From the NCBI RefSeq assembly GCF_040548875.1, contig NZ_JBEPSJ010000002.1:434001-498000 (forward strand): DNA of 64,000 bases. The letters run 5' to 3'. The notes under the pieces are model-generated. The model was not told the DNA's origin, ran no database searches, and saw only the letters and a program-made list of their open reading frames with translations. The stretch is from Conyzicola nivalis_A (GTDB lineage: Bacteria; Actinomycetota; Actinomycetes; Actinomycetales; Microbacteriaceae). Of the stretch, positions 33,721-41,763 are shown piece by piece. Position 1 is the first letter of the stretch. Every line of letters starts with the position of its first letter. The translations under genes and the position numbers were made by a program.

Positions 33721-34203
33721 TCAGCCGGCGACGGGCGGGGCGACCGGGGTGACCGTGCCGTACGTGACGCGCACGAGCTGGTCGTAGGTCAGCGGGAACA
33801 CCGTGTGCGCGTGCCCCGCGGCCGCCCAGACCTCCGGGTAGTCGGCGAGCGCCTCGTCGACGAACGTGCGCAGCGGCACGGGATGCCCGAGCGGAGCGAT
33901 GCCGCCGATCACCTGCCCCGTGGCATCCTTCACCGTCGTCGCGTCGGCGCGGGAGAACGTGCCCCCGACCCGTTCGCCCAGCCACGCGGTGTCGACCCGG
34001 TGGGCGCCCGAGGTCATGACGAGCACCGGCTCGCCGTCGAGCAGGAAGACGAGCGAGTTGGCGATCGCCCCCACGTCGATGCCGAGGGCGGATGCCGCTT
34101 CCGCCGCCGTCTTCGCGGCGCCGTCGAGCCAGACCACCTGGGTGACCACGCCGGCCTCGGCCAGCGCGGCCTCGACCCGCACGACGGCGGGATGCTCAGG
34201 CAC
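33721..34203 (-). CDS. YbaK/EbsC family aminoacyl-tRNA deacylase
   Basis: 160 residues of the YbaK fold, beginning at a GTG that overlaps the folD stop by eight bases. Family features: an N-terminal helix, T-A-A-E-A-A-S-A-L-G, N-S-L-V-F, the G-G-I-A-P-L-G-H segment and F-V-D-E-A-L near the C-terminus. Such enzymes clear mischarged tRNAs, typically Cys- or Ala-tRNA(Pro). Probably the last gene of the glyA-folD transcript. Confidence 0.82.
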   Translation of the reverse strand: MPEHPAVVRVEAALAEAGVVTQVVWLDGAAKTAAEAASALGIDVGAIANSLVFLLDGEPVLVMTSGAHRVDTAWLGERVGGTFSRADATTVKDATGQVIGGIAPLGHPVPLRTFVDEALADYPEVWAAAGHAHTVFPLTYDQLVRVTYGTVTPVAPPVAG

Positions 34204-35092
34204 GGCGCTCCGCGGCCTGCACCACGTTGACGAGCAGCATCGCGCGGGTCATCGGTCCCACGCCGCCGGGCACGGGCGACAGGAATCCGGCCACCTCGGC
34301 CACGCCGGCGTCGACGTCGCCGACGAGGCGGGCCTTGCCGGTCTCCGGGTCGACCACGCGGGTGATGCCCACGTCGAGCACGGCGGCGCCGGGCTTGATC
34401 CATTCCGGCTTCACGAGGCCGGCGACGCCGACCGCGGCGACGACGATGTCGGCCTGGCGCACGTAGCTCTCGAGGTCGACCGTGCGGGAGTGCGTGAGCG
34501 TGACGGTGGCGTCGAGGCCCTTGCGGGTGAGCAGCAGCCCGAGAGGGCGCCCGACGGTGAGGCCGCGGCCGATGACGACGACGTGCTTGCCGGGGATCGT
34601 CACGCCGTAGCGACCGAGCATCTCGACCATGCCGGCCGGTGTGCACGGCAGCGGTCCTTCGAAACCGGTCCCTGAGCCCGTCGAAGGGGAGACACCGAGC
34701 ACGAGCCGTCCGAGGTTGGTGGGGTGCAGCCCGTCGGCGTCCTTGTCGGGGTCCATGAGCTCGAGCATCGCGTTCTCGTCGAGACCGGCTGGCAGCGGCA
34801 GTTGGATGATGTAGCCGGTCACGGCCGGGTTCTCGTTCAACCCGATGATCGCGGCGCGCACCTCGTCGGCGGTCGCCGTCTCTGGCAGGTCGACGCGGAT
34901 CGACTCGATGCCGACCTCGGCGCAGTCGCGGTGCTTGCCCGCGACGTAGGAGAGCGACCCGGGGTCGCTGCCGACGAGGAGGGTGCCGAGGCCGGGGGTG
35001 ATCCCCCGCGCCTTGAGCGCTTCGATGCGCGCCTTGAGTTCGTTCTTGACGGCGGATGCCGTGGCGACGCCGTCGAGGAGGGTTGCGGTCAT
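34196..35092 (-). CDS. folD: Methylenetetrahydrofolate dehydrogenase/cyclohydrolase with an in-frame repeat insertion
   Basis: 298 residues; FolD proteins are usually about 285. The catalytic Y-V-x-x-K (SYVAGKHRDC, 49-58), Q-L-P-L-P and the NADP-binding V-V-I-G-R-G-x-x-V-G-R-P are intact. Between GRLVLG and PLPCTP (residues about 134-147) lies an extra V-S-P-S-T-G-S-G-T-G-F-E-G-P stretch encoded by a decayed copy of the palindromic repeat found at 35125 and 49054. The loop is on the surface in known structures, so activity may survive. It makes 10-formyl-THF for purine synthesis and follows glyA. Confidence 0.93.
   Translation of the reverse strand: MTATLLDGVATASAVKNELKARIEALKARGITPGLGTLLVGSDPGSLSYVAGKHRDCAEVGIESIRVDLPETATADEVRAAIIGLNENPAVTGYIIQLPLPAGLDENAMLELMDPDKDADGLHPTNLGRLVLGVSPSTGSGTGFEGPLPCTPAGMVEMLGRYGVTIPGKHVVVIGRGLTVGRPLGLLLTRKGLDATVTLTHSRTVDLESYVRQADIVVAAVGVAGLVKPEWIKPGAAVLDVGITRVVDPETGKARLVGDVDAGVAEVAGFLSPVPGGVGPMTRAMLLVNVVQAAERRA
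34654..34689. repeat. Palindromic repeat copy embedded in folD
   Basis: Contains GGTCCCTGAGCCCGTCGAAG (34667-34686) with one change from the copies at 35149 and 49054, and a truncated opposite arm CCTTCGA at 34656-34662. It lies in frame in folD and adds about ten residues. Confidence 0.75.
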
Positions 35093-35124
35093 GAGGGGTC
35101 CTAAGTCGTGAGTGCGGTCGGACG

Positions 35125-35170
35125 CTTCGACAGGCTCAGCGACCGTGCGGTCCCTGAGCCTGTCGAAGGG
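35125..35170. repeat. Palindromic repeat copy between glyA and folD
   Basis: Arms of 20 bases, CTTCGACAGGCTCAGCGACC and GGTCCCTGAGCCTGTCGAAG, are complementary except for one mismatch around a four-base loop. It fills most of the 85-bp glyA-folD gap. Confidence 0.8.
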
Positions 35171-35177
35171 CGGAGTG

Positions 35178-36464
35178 TTACGCCCAGCTGCCCGGGCTGG
35201 TGAGTCCCTCGTAGAGCGGGAATCCGTCGGTGAGCTTCAGCACACGGGCGCGGAGAGCCGCGACATCCGGAGTCGGCTTCAGCGCCGTCGCGATGATGTC
35301 GGCGACCTCGGTGAACTCCACGTCGCCGAAGCCGCGCGTGGCGAGCGCCGGGGTGCCGATGCGCACGCCCGAGGGGGTCATCGGCGGGCGCGGGTCGAAT
35401 GGAACGGCGTTGCGATTCACGGTGATGCCGACCGAGTGCAGGATGTCCTCGGCGTCCTGGCCGTGGATGGCAGAGTTGCGCAGGTCGACGAGCACGAGGT
35501 GAACGTCGGTTCCGCCGGTGAGCACGTCGATGCCTGCGGCCTTCGCGTCGGGGGCGGTGAGGCGCTCGGCGAGGATCTGGGCGCCGCGGATGGTGCGCTC
35601 CTGGCGGTCCTTGAACTCGGGCTCGGCGGCCAGCTTGAACGCCGTCGCCTTGGCGGCGATGACGTGCATGAGCGGCCCGCCCTGCTGGCCGGGGAAGACG
35701 TTCGAGTTGATCTTCTTCTGGATCTCGAGGTCGTTGTTCAGGATGAATCCGGAACGCGGTCCGCCGATGGTCTTGTGCACGGTCGACGACGTGACGTCGG
35801 CGAAGGGCACCGGGTTCGGGTGCAGGCCGGCCGCGACGAGTCCGGCGAAGTGCGCCATGTCGACCCAGAGCTTGGCGCCGACCTCGTCGGCGATGGCGCG
35901 GAACGCCTCGAAGTCGAGCTGGCGCGGGTAGGCGCTCCACCCGGCGATGAGCACCTGCGGGCGGGTCTCGATCGCCTTCTCGCGCACGACGTCCATGTCG
36001 ACGAGGAAGGTGTCGGGGTCGACGCCGTAGGCGTGCGCGTCGTAGAGCTTGCCCGAGAAGTTGAGCTTCATGCCGTGCGTGAGGTGGCCGCCGTGCGCGA
36101 GCTCGAGGCCGAGGATGCGGTCGCCGGGGCTGGCGATGGCCGCGAGGACGGCGGCGTTGGCGGATGCACCGGAATGAGGCTGCACGTTGGCGTACGAGGC
36201 GCCGAACAGGCTCTTGGCCCGCGAGATGGCGAGGCTCTCCGCGACATCCACGAACTCGCATCCACCGTAGTAGCGGCGTCCCGGGTAGCCCTCGGCGTAC
36301 TTGTTGGTGAGCACGGAGCCCTGCGCCTCGAGCACGGCGCGCGGAACGAAGTTCTCGCTCGCGATCATCTCGAGGGTGCCGCGCTGGCGGCCGAGCTCCT
36401 GATCGAGAACGGCTGCGATCTCGGGATCGACGACGGACAGCGGCGAATTGAAGGTAGAGGACAC
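35178..36464 (-). CDS. glyA: Serine hydroxymethyltransferase
   Basis: 428 residues. Signature features: SENFVPRAVLEAQGS, KYAEGYPGRRYYGG, the PLP site VTSSTVHKTIGGPRSG with the Schiff-base lysine, and the C-terminal RIGTPALATRG. It transfers the serine hydroxymethyl carbon to THF. The open frame could begin at TTG 36470, but AAGGAG is six bases from the GTG at 36464, which is therefore the start. A ZTP riboswitch occupies the leader; folD and the deacylase follow on the same strand. Confidence 0.95.
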   Translation of the reverse strand: MSSTFNSPLSVVDPEIAAVLDQELGRQRGTLEMIASENFVPRAVLEAQGSVLTNKYAEGYPGRRYYGGCEFVDVAESLAISRAKSLFGASYANVQPHSGASANAAVLAAIASPGDRILGLELAHGGHLTHGMKLNFSGKLYDAHAYGVDPDTFLVDMDVVREKAIETRPQVLIAGWSAYPRQLDFEAFRAIADEVGAKLWVDMAHFAGLVAAGLHPNPVPFADVTSSTVHKTIGGPRSGFILNNDLEIQKKINSNVFPGQQGGPLMHVIAAKATAFKLAAEPEFKDRQERTIRGAQILAERLTAPDAKAAGIDVLTGGTDVHLVLVDLRNSAIHGQDAEDILHSVGITVNRNAVPFDPRPPMTPSGVRIGTPALATRGFGDVEFTEVADIIATALKPTPDVAALRARVLKLTDGFPLYEGLTSPGSWA

Positions 36465-36482
36465 TGGCAACTCCTTGAGAGC

Positions 36483-36585
36483 GAACGGATGTATCTAAGG
36501 TATCCGTTCAGCCCAGGCGTACGGCCGAATCGTGTATCTCGCTCCCTGATGGTTACCCATCTCAACGCCAGTTGCGACCCGTCCA
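36483..36585 (-). promoter_or_regulatory. ZTP (pfl) riboswitch upstream of glyA
   Basis: On the minus strand GGACGGGTCGCAACTGGCG (36586-36568 region), a short hairpin ATGGGTAACCAT, GGGAGCGA and CCGTACGCCTGGGC (ending at 36511) match the conserved cores of the ZTP aptamer, including the G-C-C-T-G-G-G-C pseudoknot strand. Directly after it GAACGGAT/ATCCGTTC forms an eight-base hairpin (36483-36509), and the glyA ribosome-binding site follows at 36470-36475. ZTP/ZMP, made when 10-formyl-THF is short, would increase expression of glyA and folD. The switch mechanism (terminator or ribosome-site access) is not certain, as no U-run follows the hairpin. Confidence 0.85.
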
Positions 36586-36632
36586 GTGTAGGGGAGCCGT
36601 GGCATCCCGCGCCAGCGTGCGGGTGAGCGGCG

Positions 36633-36704
36633 GTGTTCTCGCGGGCCGGTTCGGCGTGTTCTCGCGGGCCGGTTTGGCGGTGTTCTCACGCGCCGGTTTC
36701 GGCG
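36633..36704. repeat. Three tandem repeats of about 24 bp
   Basis: Three successive units begin GTGTTCTCGCGGGCCGGTT at 36633 and 36656 and, with three changes, at 36680. They precede the palindromic element at 36709 in the 420-bp gap between glyA and the wall protein. No coding or regulatory role is evident. Confidence 0.6.
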
Positions 36705-36708
36705 CGAT

Positions 36709-36797
36709 GAGCCGACTCCGGCGACGGCGTGCGGTTCGCGAGGGGAAACCGGCGAAATGGGCCCGCCGCGGCGGCGTCATCGGGCCGGAAACGGCTC
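36709..36797. repeat. 89-bp palindromic element, GAGCCG family, copy 1
   Basis: Ends GAGCCGACTCCGGC and GCCGGAAACGGCTC are imperfect inverted repeats. An element of exactly the same length at 51819-51907 matches at about 61 of 89 positions by my count, with the right third nearly identical. Confidence 0.6.
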
Positions 36798-36842
36798 GGC
36801 GAGATACGCGAGGTCGCGCTGGCCACGGGAGGATCGAGCGCG

Positions 36843-36874
36843 AAAAAGGCCCCCCGCTTTCGCGAGGGGCCCTT
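36843..36874 (-). terminator. Rho-independent terminator of the wall-anchored protein gene
   Basis: On the minus strand AAGGGCCCCTCGC-GAAA-GCGGGGGGCC followed by TTTTT: a stable GC-rich stem with a tetraloop and a proper U-tract, ten bases past the stop codon. The clearest classical terminator in the window. Confidence 0.9.
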
Positions 36875-36884
36875 CACGGTGTTG

Positions 36885-38159
36885 CTAGTTGCTGTTGCGG
36901 CGACGGTAGACCGACACGCCCGCGAGGCCGAGGCCGGCGACGAGCAGGCCCCCCGCGATCAGCGACGGGACCATCAGGTCGGTGCCGGTTGCTGCGAGCT
37001 GCGGCGCGGTCGCCGAGACGGAGAGCAGCGTGCCCGTGGCGCTCACGGTGAAGTAGAGCACCGAGGTGAACGGGGTGCCGTCGGCGCGCGTGCTGGTCAC
37101 GGTGATCGAGTGCGATCCCGCGGCGAGGCCGGCCGGGATGGTGACCTGCTGGGCGAGCTGGCCGCCGAAGGCGATCGTGCCGGAGCCGACGATGATCGGG
37201 GTGGAGCGCACGGTGACATCCCATGCTGCGCCTTCCTTGAGGCCGGCGACGATGATGGTGACCTTCGCACCGGCGACGGGCTGGCCGGCTGCCGCCTGGA
37301 TCTGGATCGGGCTGTTGATGCCGCTGGCCGGCGCGATGTTGAACACGATCGAGCCGAAGCCGACCGAGGTGTTGTCGCCGACCTGGAAGCCGCTCTCGAC
37401 GACGCCGGAGTACTTGGGTGTGCCGTACACGCGCAGGGTCGGAGTGACGCCCGGGGTGTTCTCACCGATGGACTCGTACTGGAGGCCGTCGAGCGGGTAG
37501 ATCTCACCGTTCTCTAAGCCGGCCGACGACTGCGGGCCGGCGGCGATCCAACCGCCCTTGGCGCTGAAGTCCCAGCCGGCGCCGAACGTGATCGCGACGA
37601 TCTGGTCGACGGCGACGCCCTGCTTGACGGTGATCGGCGCCGCGGACGCGGGGAGCTCGGGAGCGGCCGGGGTCGGCACGAGGGTCAGCGAGGCCTGCAC
37701 GAGACCGGGCGTGCTGAGGGCGGGTGCGACGCAGACGAGGTCGCCCGTCTCGTTCTCAACCGGCTCGGCATAGGCGACGGTGTAGACGTCGCCGACCGCG
37801 TAGCCGTTCGAGTTCAGGAAGCCCCAGTTCTGCAGCGGAGCGACGGCGGAGTAGCTGGGCTGCGTCTGGTTGAACTTGTGCGGCTCGCCGTTGATGTAGT
37901 CGAAGGTGCAGATCTGGTAGTCGTCGACCTGCTTCAGCGCGGGGTCGCCGTTGAAGTACGACTGCGAGTCTTCGCCGTAGACGAGCTCGGTGTCGGGGAA
38001 GGTGACCGAGGTGATGGGGAACACGGGGTCGACGACCGCGGCGAACGCGGGGGCCGCCGCGAAGACGGGGGCGATGACGACTGCTGCGGCGAGGGCCACG
38101 GCGCTGGCGCGACGGGACATCCAGCGATTGGCCGTGCGGTCAAGGGGACGGATGTTCAT
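36885..38159 (-). CDS. Cell-wall-anchored secreted protein with LAATG sorting signal
   Basis: 424 residues. A signal peptide (1 to about 40, ending A-P-A-F-A-A) is followed by beta-rich extracellular domains; residues ~275-375 look like an immunoglobulin-type module (QPVAGAKVTIIVAGLKEG, SHSITVTSTRADG). The C-terminus has LAATG, a hydrophobic segment and the tail Y-R-R-R-N-S-N, a sortase signal of the LAxTG type used by class E sortases. The ATG at 38159 follows AGGAGAG; frames further upstream are non-coding. Function unknown, probably surface adhesion or wall structure; no sortase gene is adjacent. Confidence 0.8.
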   Translation of the reverse strand: MNIRPLDRTANRWMSRRASAVALAAAVVIAPVFAAAPAFAAVVDPVFPITSVTFPDTELVYGEDSQSYFNGDPALKQVDDYQICTFDYINGEPHKFNQTQPSYSAVAPLQNWGFLNSNGYAVGDVYTVAYAEPVENETGDLVCVAPALSTPGLVQASLTLVPTPAAPELPASAAPITVKQGVAVDQIVAITFGAGWDFSAKGGWIAAGPQSSAGLENGEIYPLDGLQYESIGENTPGVTPTLRVYGTPKYSGVVESGFQVGDNTSVGFGSIVFNIAPASGINSPIQIQAAAGQPVAGAKVTIIVAGLKEGAAWDVTVRSTPIIVGSGTIAFGGQLAQQVTIPAGLAAGSHSITVTSTRADGTPFTSVLYFTVSATGTLLSVSATAPQLAATGTDLMVPSLIAGGLLVAGLGLAGVSVYRRRNSN

Positions 38160-38285
38160 GGCTCTCCTGCGAGGTCGTCGGCGTACTCGAGACGCCGTCA
38201 TCAATAACGCGACACTTGTCAACATATGGAGACTACCGGGCGAGAGCTAAATCGCTTAGCGAGACCGTGCCCCCCGTTCGGGGAG

Positions 38286-38852
38286 TCAGGGCGCGATGAG
38301 CTTCGCCGCGGCGCGCATCGCCGCGGCGCGCTGCCGGGCGGTGGCCCCCGGCGAGGCATCCGCCGTGCCGTTGAGTACACCGACGTTCGCCTGCGAGAGG
38401 GCGATGGAGAACAGCAGCCCGAAGAGGTCGGCGGGTTCCCACGCCGGATCGACGATGCCGCGGCGCTGAGCCTCGACGATCGCGACCCGGTCGCGCTCGA
38501 TCACGACGGGGGAGATGGGAGGGAGCAGGTCGAAGTCCCCGCCGAGCCTGGCCCAGTCCATCATGCGGAAATGCTCCGGATGCGACCTGGCGAAGTCGAA
38601 GATGCGGCCCACGAAGCCGGGGAGGTCGTCGGCGGAGAGCGGAATCGACTCGAGCACCTCGTCCATGTGGGCGGTCAGCACGGCGACGAAGAGCGCCCTC
38701 TTGTCGCCGAAGTAGGCGTACAGGCGCTCCTTGCTGGCGTTGGCCTCCGCCGCGATGCGGTCGACGCGCGCTCCGGCCAGACCGTGGGCCGCGAACTCCC
38801 GGCCCGCCGCCTGAAGAATCCGCTCTCGTGTCGCTTCTCCGTCGCTTCTCAT
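38286..38852 (-). CDS. TetR-family transcriptional regulator
   Basis: 188 residues from the ATG at 38852. Helix-turn-helix at about 25-50 (GARVDRIAAEANASKERLYAYFGDKRALF) and an all-helical ligand domain (C-terminal TetR_C-like). In-frame ATGs at 38864 and 38879 are possible, but 38852 leaves the palindrome TATGATCATA just upstream as an operator. Divergent from the MFS exporter gene 58 bp away, its most likely target. Confidence 0.85.
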   Translation of the reverse strand: MRSDGEATRERILQAAGREFAAHGLAGARVDRIAAEANASKERLYAYFGDKRALFVAVLTAHMDEVLESIPLSADDLPGFVGRIFDFARSHPEHFRMMDWARLGGDFDLLPPISPVVIERDRVAIVEAQRRGIVDPAWEPADLFGLLFSIALSQANVGVLNGTADASPGATARQRAAAMRAAAKLIAP

Positions 38853-38855
38853 GAC

Positions 38856-38865
38856 TATGATCATA
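38856..38865. promoter_or_regulatory. Candidate TetR operator
   Basis: TATGATCATA, a perfect ten-base palindrome extended by ATG/CAT, lies between the divergent TetR and MFS genes, four bases from the chosen TetR start. A second palindrome AACTAGTT is at 38878-38885. Confidence 0.45.
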
Positions 38866-38910
38866 CATAACCCAACCAACTAGTTCGTTTGACAGGATCC
38901 CGCTCTCCCT

Positions 38911-40386
38911 ATGGCCACTACCGCCCCGACCGCCCCGCAGCAGTCCACCCCGTCGCCGATCCACCGCTGGTGGCTGCTCGCGGTTCTCGCACTCGCCCAG
39001 CTCATGGTGATCCTCGACGGGACGATCGTGAACATCGCCCTCCCCGACGCGCAGATCGACCTCGGAATGACCGACGGCGACCGCACCTGGGTCGTCACCA
39101 TCTACGCCCTCGCCTTCGGCTCGCTGCTGCTGCTCGGCGGCCGCATCGCCGACTACTGGGGCCGTAAGCGCTCCTTCATCGTCGGCATGGTCGGCTTCGC
39201 CATCGCCTCGGCGCTCGGCGGCCTCGCACTCAACACCGAGATGCTGCTCGCCGCCCGCGCGCTGCAGGGCGCCTTCGCGGGCCTGCTCGCACCCGCGTCT
39301 CTCGCCATCCTCACCATCACCTTCCCCGGCGGCAAGGATCGCATCAAGGCGTTCGCCGTGTACGGGGCGATCGGCGGCGGCGGCGCCGCGGTCGGGCTGC
39401 TGCTCGGCGGGGTGCTCACCGAGTTCGCCAGCTGGGAGTGGTGCCTGCTCGTGAACGTGCCGATCGCCATCGTCGCGATCGTCGGCGCTCTCGCGTTCAT
39501 GAAGGAAAGCCGCGCCCACGGCAACACCCGGTACGACATCCCCGGCACACTGCTCGTCGTCGCCGGGCTCGCCTCCCTGGTGCTCGGCTTCTCGCGTGCC
39601 GAAGAGGGCTGGGCGCGCTTCGACACCATCGGATTCCTCGTCGCCGGCGTCGTTCTCCTGGCCGCGTTCGTGCTCGTCGAGCGGCGGGTGTCGAACCCGC
39701 TGCTGCCGATGCGCGTCATCGTCGACAAGGTGCGCGGCGGCGCGTTCCTCGTCTCCACCCTCACCGGTGCCGCCCTCCTCGGCGGGCTGCTGTTCCTCAC
39801 GTTCTACTTCCAGATCGTGCTCGGCTACTCGCCGCTGCACGCCGGGTTCGCGTCGCTACCCATGACCCTCGTGATCATGGTCTGCGCCACGGTGCTATCG
39901 CAGCTGCTGCCGAAGATCGGCGTGCGCATCCCCATGACTGTCGGCCCGATCATCGCCGCGGGAGGGCTGTTCTACCTGTCGTTCATCACGGTCGAGGGCA
40001 ATTACGTGCTCGAGGTGCTGCCCGGCGTCGTCCTGCTCGGCATCGGACTCGCCTCGCTGTTCGTGCCGCTGCAGAACGTCGCGCTCGCTGGCGTCGAGGA
40101 GCACGACGCGGGCGTCGCCAGCGCCGCGGTGGCCGCCACCCAGCAGATCGGCGGCTCGATCGGCACCGCGCTGTTCACCGCGCTGTACACCTCGGCGATC
40201 GCGAGCTACCTTGCCGACAACCCGCCGGCCCCCACCGCGCAGCTCGAGGCATTCGTCAGCGGCTACTCGGCCGCCTTCGTGTGCGCCGCCGCGCTCATGC
40301 TGGTTGCGGCGCCGATCTCGTTCTTCCTGATCCGCCCCTCGAAGGCAGACCTGTTGAAGAACGTCGACGCCGTGCACATGGGCTAG
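38911..40386 (+). CDS. MFS transporter, DHA2 (EmrB/QacA) drug exporter type
   Basis: 491 residues, about 14 membrane spans. Motif D1 (LMVILDGTIVNIALPDAQIDL), motif A (GGRIADYWGRKRSFI) and motif C-like G-G-x-A-V-G are clear. Proton-driven export of drugs or toxic metabolites, probably under control of the divergent TetR protein. A 17-bp perfect terminator hairpin follows and is shared with the convergent MFS gene. Confidence 0.88.
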   Translation: MATTAPTAPQQSTPSPIHRWWLLAVLALAQLMVILDGTIVNIALPDAQIDLGMTDGDRTWVVTIYALAFGSLLLLGGRIADYWGRKRSFIVGMVGFAIASALGGLALNTEMLLAARALQGAFAGLLAPASLAILTITFPGGKDRIKAFAVYGAIGGGGAAVGLLLGGVLTEFASWEWCLLVNVPIAIVAIVGALAFMKESRAHGNTRYDIPGTLLVVAGLASLVLGFSRAEEGWARFDTIGFLVAGVVLLAAFVLVERRVSNPLLPMRVIVDKVRGGAFLVSTLTGAALLGGLLFLTFYFQIVLGYSPLHAGFASLPMTLVIMVCATVLSQLLPKIGVRIPMTVGPIIAAGGLFYLSFITVEGNYVLEVLPGVVLLGIGLASLFVPLQNVALAGVEEHDAGVASAAVAATQQIGGSIGTALFTALYTSAIASYLADNPPAPTAQLEAFVSGYSAAFVCAAALMLVAAPISFFLIRPSKADLLKNVDAVHMG

Positions 40387-40396
40387 AGCCCGAAGC

Positions 40397-40436
40397 ACGA
40401 ACGGCCCCGCGCAGAAGGTTGCGCGGGGCCGTTCGT
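40397..40436. terminator. Bidirectional terminator between two MFS genes
   Basis: ACGAACGGCCCCGCGCA pairs perfectly with TGCGCGGGGCCGTTCGT over 17 bases with a six-base loop, exactly between convergent stop codons at 40386 and 40455. Confidence 0.85.
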
Positions 40437-40454
40437 CGTCGGCTGACCGGGCCG

Positions 40455-41672
40455 CTAGCCGAGACGCGGCCGGCGGGCGCGCGCCGCGAGCCACACGTTC
40501 GACAGCAGCATGAACGCGACGCCGACCGTGATGATCGCGACGTCGACCGCGGGCAGCGAGATGACGCCGAACTGATCGAGCAGCAGGCCGCCGACGAGCG
40601 CCCCGAAGCCGATGGCGAAGTTGAACGAAGTGGTGAACAGCGCGGCGGCGAGGTCCCGCATTCGGGCGGATGCCGTGTGCAGCATGCGCGTCTGCAGCAT
40701 CGCCGGGAGGCCGCCGAACGCGATTCCCCACACCACGATCGCCGCGACGATGACGACCTGCGACTGCGAGAACAGGCCGAGCACGAGCACGGCCACCGCG
40801 ACCACCGAGGTGGCCACGATCAGGCCGGCGCGCGGGAAGCGGTCGCTCACCAGGCCGGCGAGCACTAGGCCGATCGCGCCGGCGCCGCCGAACAGGAAGA
40901 GCAGGATCGCGATCGAGTCCTCGGGGAAGCCGCCGACGCCGATGAGCCAGGGCGCGATGTACGTGTAGAAGAGATTGTGGCCCGTCATCACCACGATGAT
41001 GATGATGCAGAGAATGACGACGCCGGGAACGCTGCGGTCCTTGCGCAGCGGCAGCGCGATCTCGCCGGTCGCGAGCGTGACCCGGTGGTCGACGGCGGGC
41101 AGGAATCTGAGCACGAGCGCCGCGAGGATGATCACGATGACGCCGATCGTGGCGAAAGCGAGCCGCCAGCCGAGGGCGTGACCGAGCGCCGTGCCGAGCG
41201 GCACTCCGAGCACGAAGGCCGCGGTCCCGCCGCCGCTGGTGATGGCGACCGCGCGGCCGATCTGGTGCTTGGGCACGAGGTGGGCGGCGTAGGCGCCGAC
41301 GACCGCCCAGAACAGTCCGTGCGCGAGCCCGCCGATGATGCGCGCGCCGACGAGGATCTCGTAGGTCGGCGCCACCGCGGCCAGCACGTTGCCGGTGGCG
41401 ATGACGAGCAGCACGATGACGACGAGGTACTTGCGCGAGTAGGCCCGGGTGAGCGCGGCCAGCGGGGTGGTCGAGATGACGACCGTGCCCGCGAAGATCG
41501 TCACGAGCAGGCCGATGCGCGACTCGGAGACGCCGAGCTCCTCCGCCATGTCGGGGAGGAGACCGGTGGGGAGGAACTCGCTCGTGACCGAGACGAAGAT
41601 CGCCCCGGCGAGAACGAGGAGTCCGACCCAGGGGAAGGCGGGCGCAGGAGTAGTGGGGCTGTTCGAAGACAA
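40455..41672 (-). CDS. MFS transporter, DHA1 (AraJ-like) type
   Basis: 405 residues, about 12 spans: LLVLAGAIFVSVTSEFLPTGLLPDMAEELGVSESRIGLLVTIFAG at the N-terminus is typical of sugar-efflux or arabinose-efflux-like carriers. No ATG or GTG is available near the conserved start; the TTG at 41672 gives the expected N-terminus but has no good ribosome-binding site, so the start is the weak point. Divergent from purU with a 91-bp gap. Substrate unknown. Confidence 0.8.
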   Translation of the reverse strand: MSSNSPTTPAPAFPWVGLLVLAGAIFVSVTSEFLPTGLLPDMAEELGVSESRIGLLVTIFAGTVVISTTPLAALTRAYSRKYLVVIVLLVIATGNVLAAVAPTYEILVGARIIGGLAHGLFWAVVGAYAAHLVPKHQIGRAVAITSGGGTAAFVLGVPLGTALGHALGWRLAFATIGVIVIILAALVLRFLPAVDHRVTLATGEIALPLRKDRSVPGVVILCIIIIVVMTGHNLFYTYIAPWLIGVGGFPEDSIAILLFLFGGAGAIGLVLAGLVSDRFPRAGLIVATSVVAVAVLVLGLFSQSQVVIVAAIVVWGIAFGGLPAMLQTRMLHTASARMRDLAAALFTTSFNFAIGFGALVGGLLLDQFGVISLPAVDVAIITVGVAFMLLSNVWLAARARRPRLG

Positions 41673-41744
41673 CGGGAGGAAATCCGTTCGGAATGGTGAT
41701 GGCGTGGCGAGCCGCGGGTTGCCGTGTACGAGCGAGGCAACTTT

Positions 41745-41760
41745 TCCAGAATACTCTGGA
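41745..41760. promoter_or_regulatory. 16-bp perfect palindrome before purU
   Basis: TCCAGAATACTCTGGA: arms TCCAGA and TCTGGA with a four-base spacer, ending four bases before the purU GTG. Either an operator shared by the divergent MFS and purU genes or an RNA hairpin that hides the GGAG ribosome-binding site. Confidence 0.45.
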
Positions 41761-41763
41761 GCC

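Noticed and set aside
38889..38894. TTGACA as a -35 box for the MFS exporter
   Set aside because: Only 16 bp before the ATG, which leaves no space for a -10 element and transcript start.
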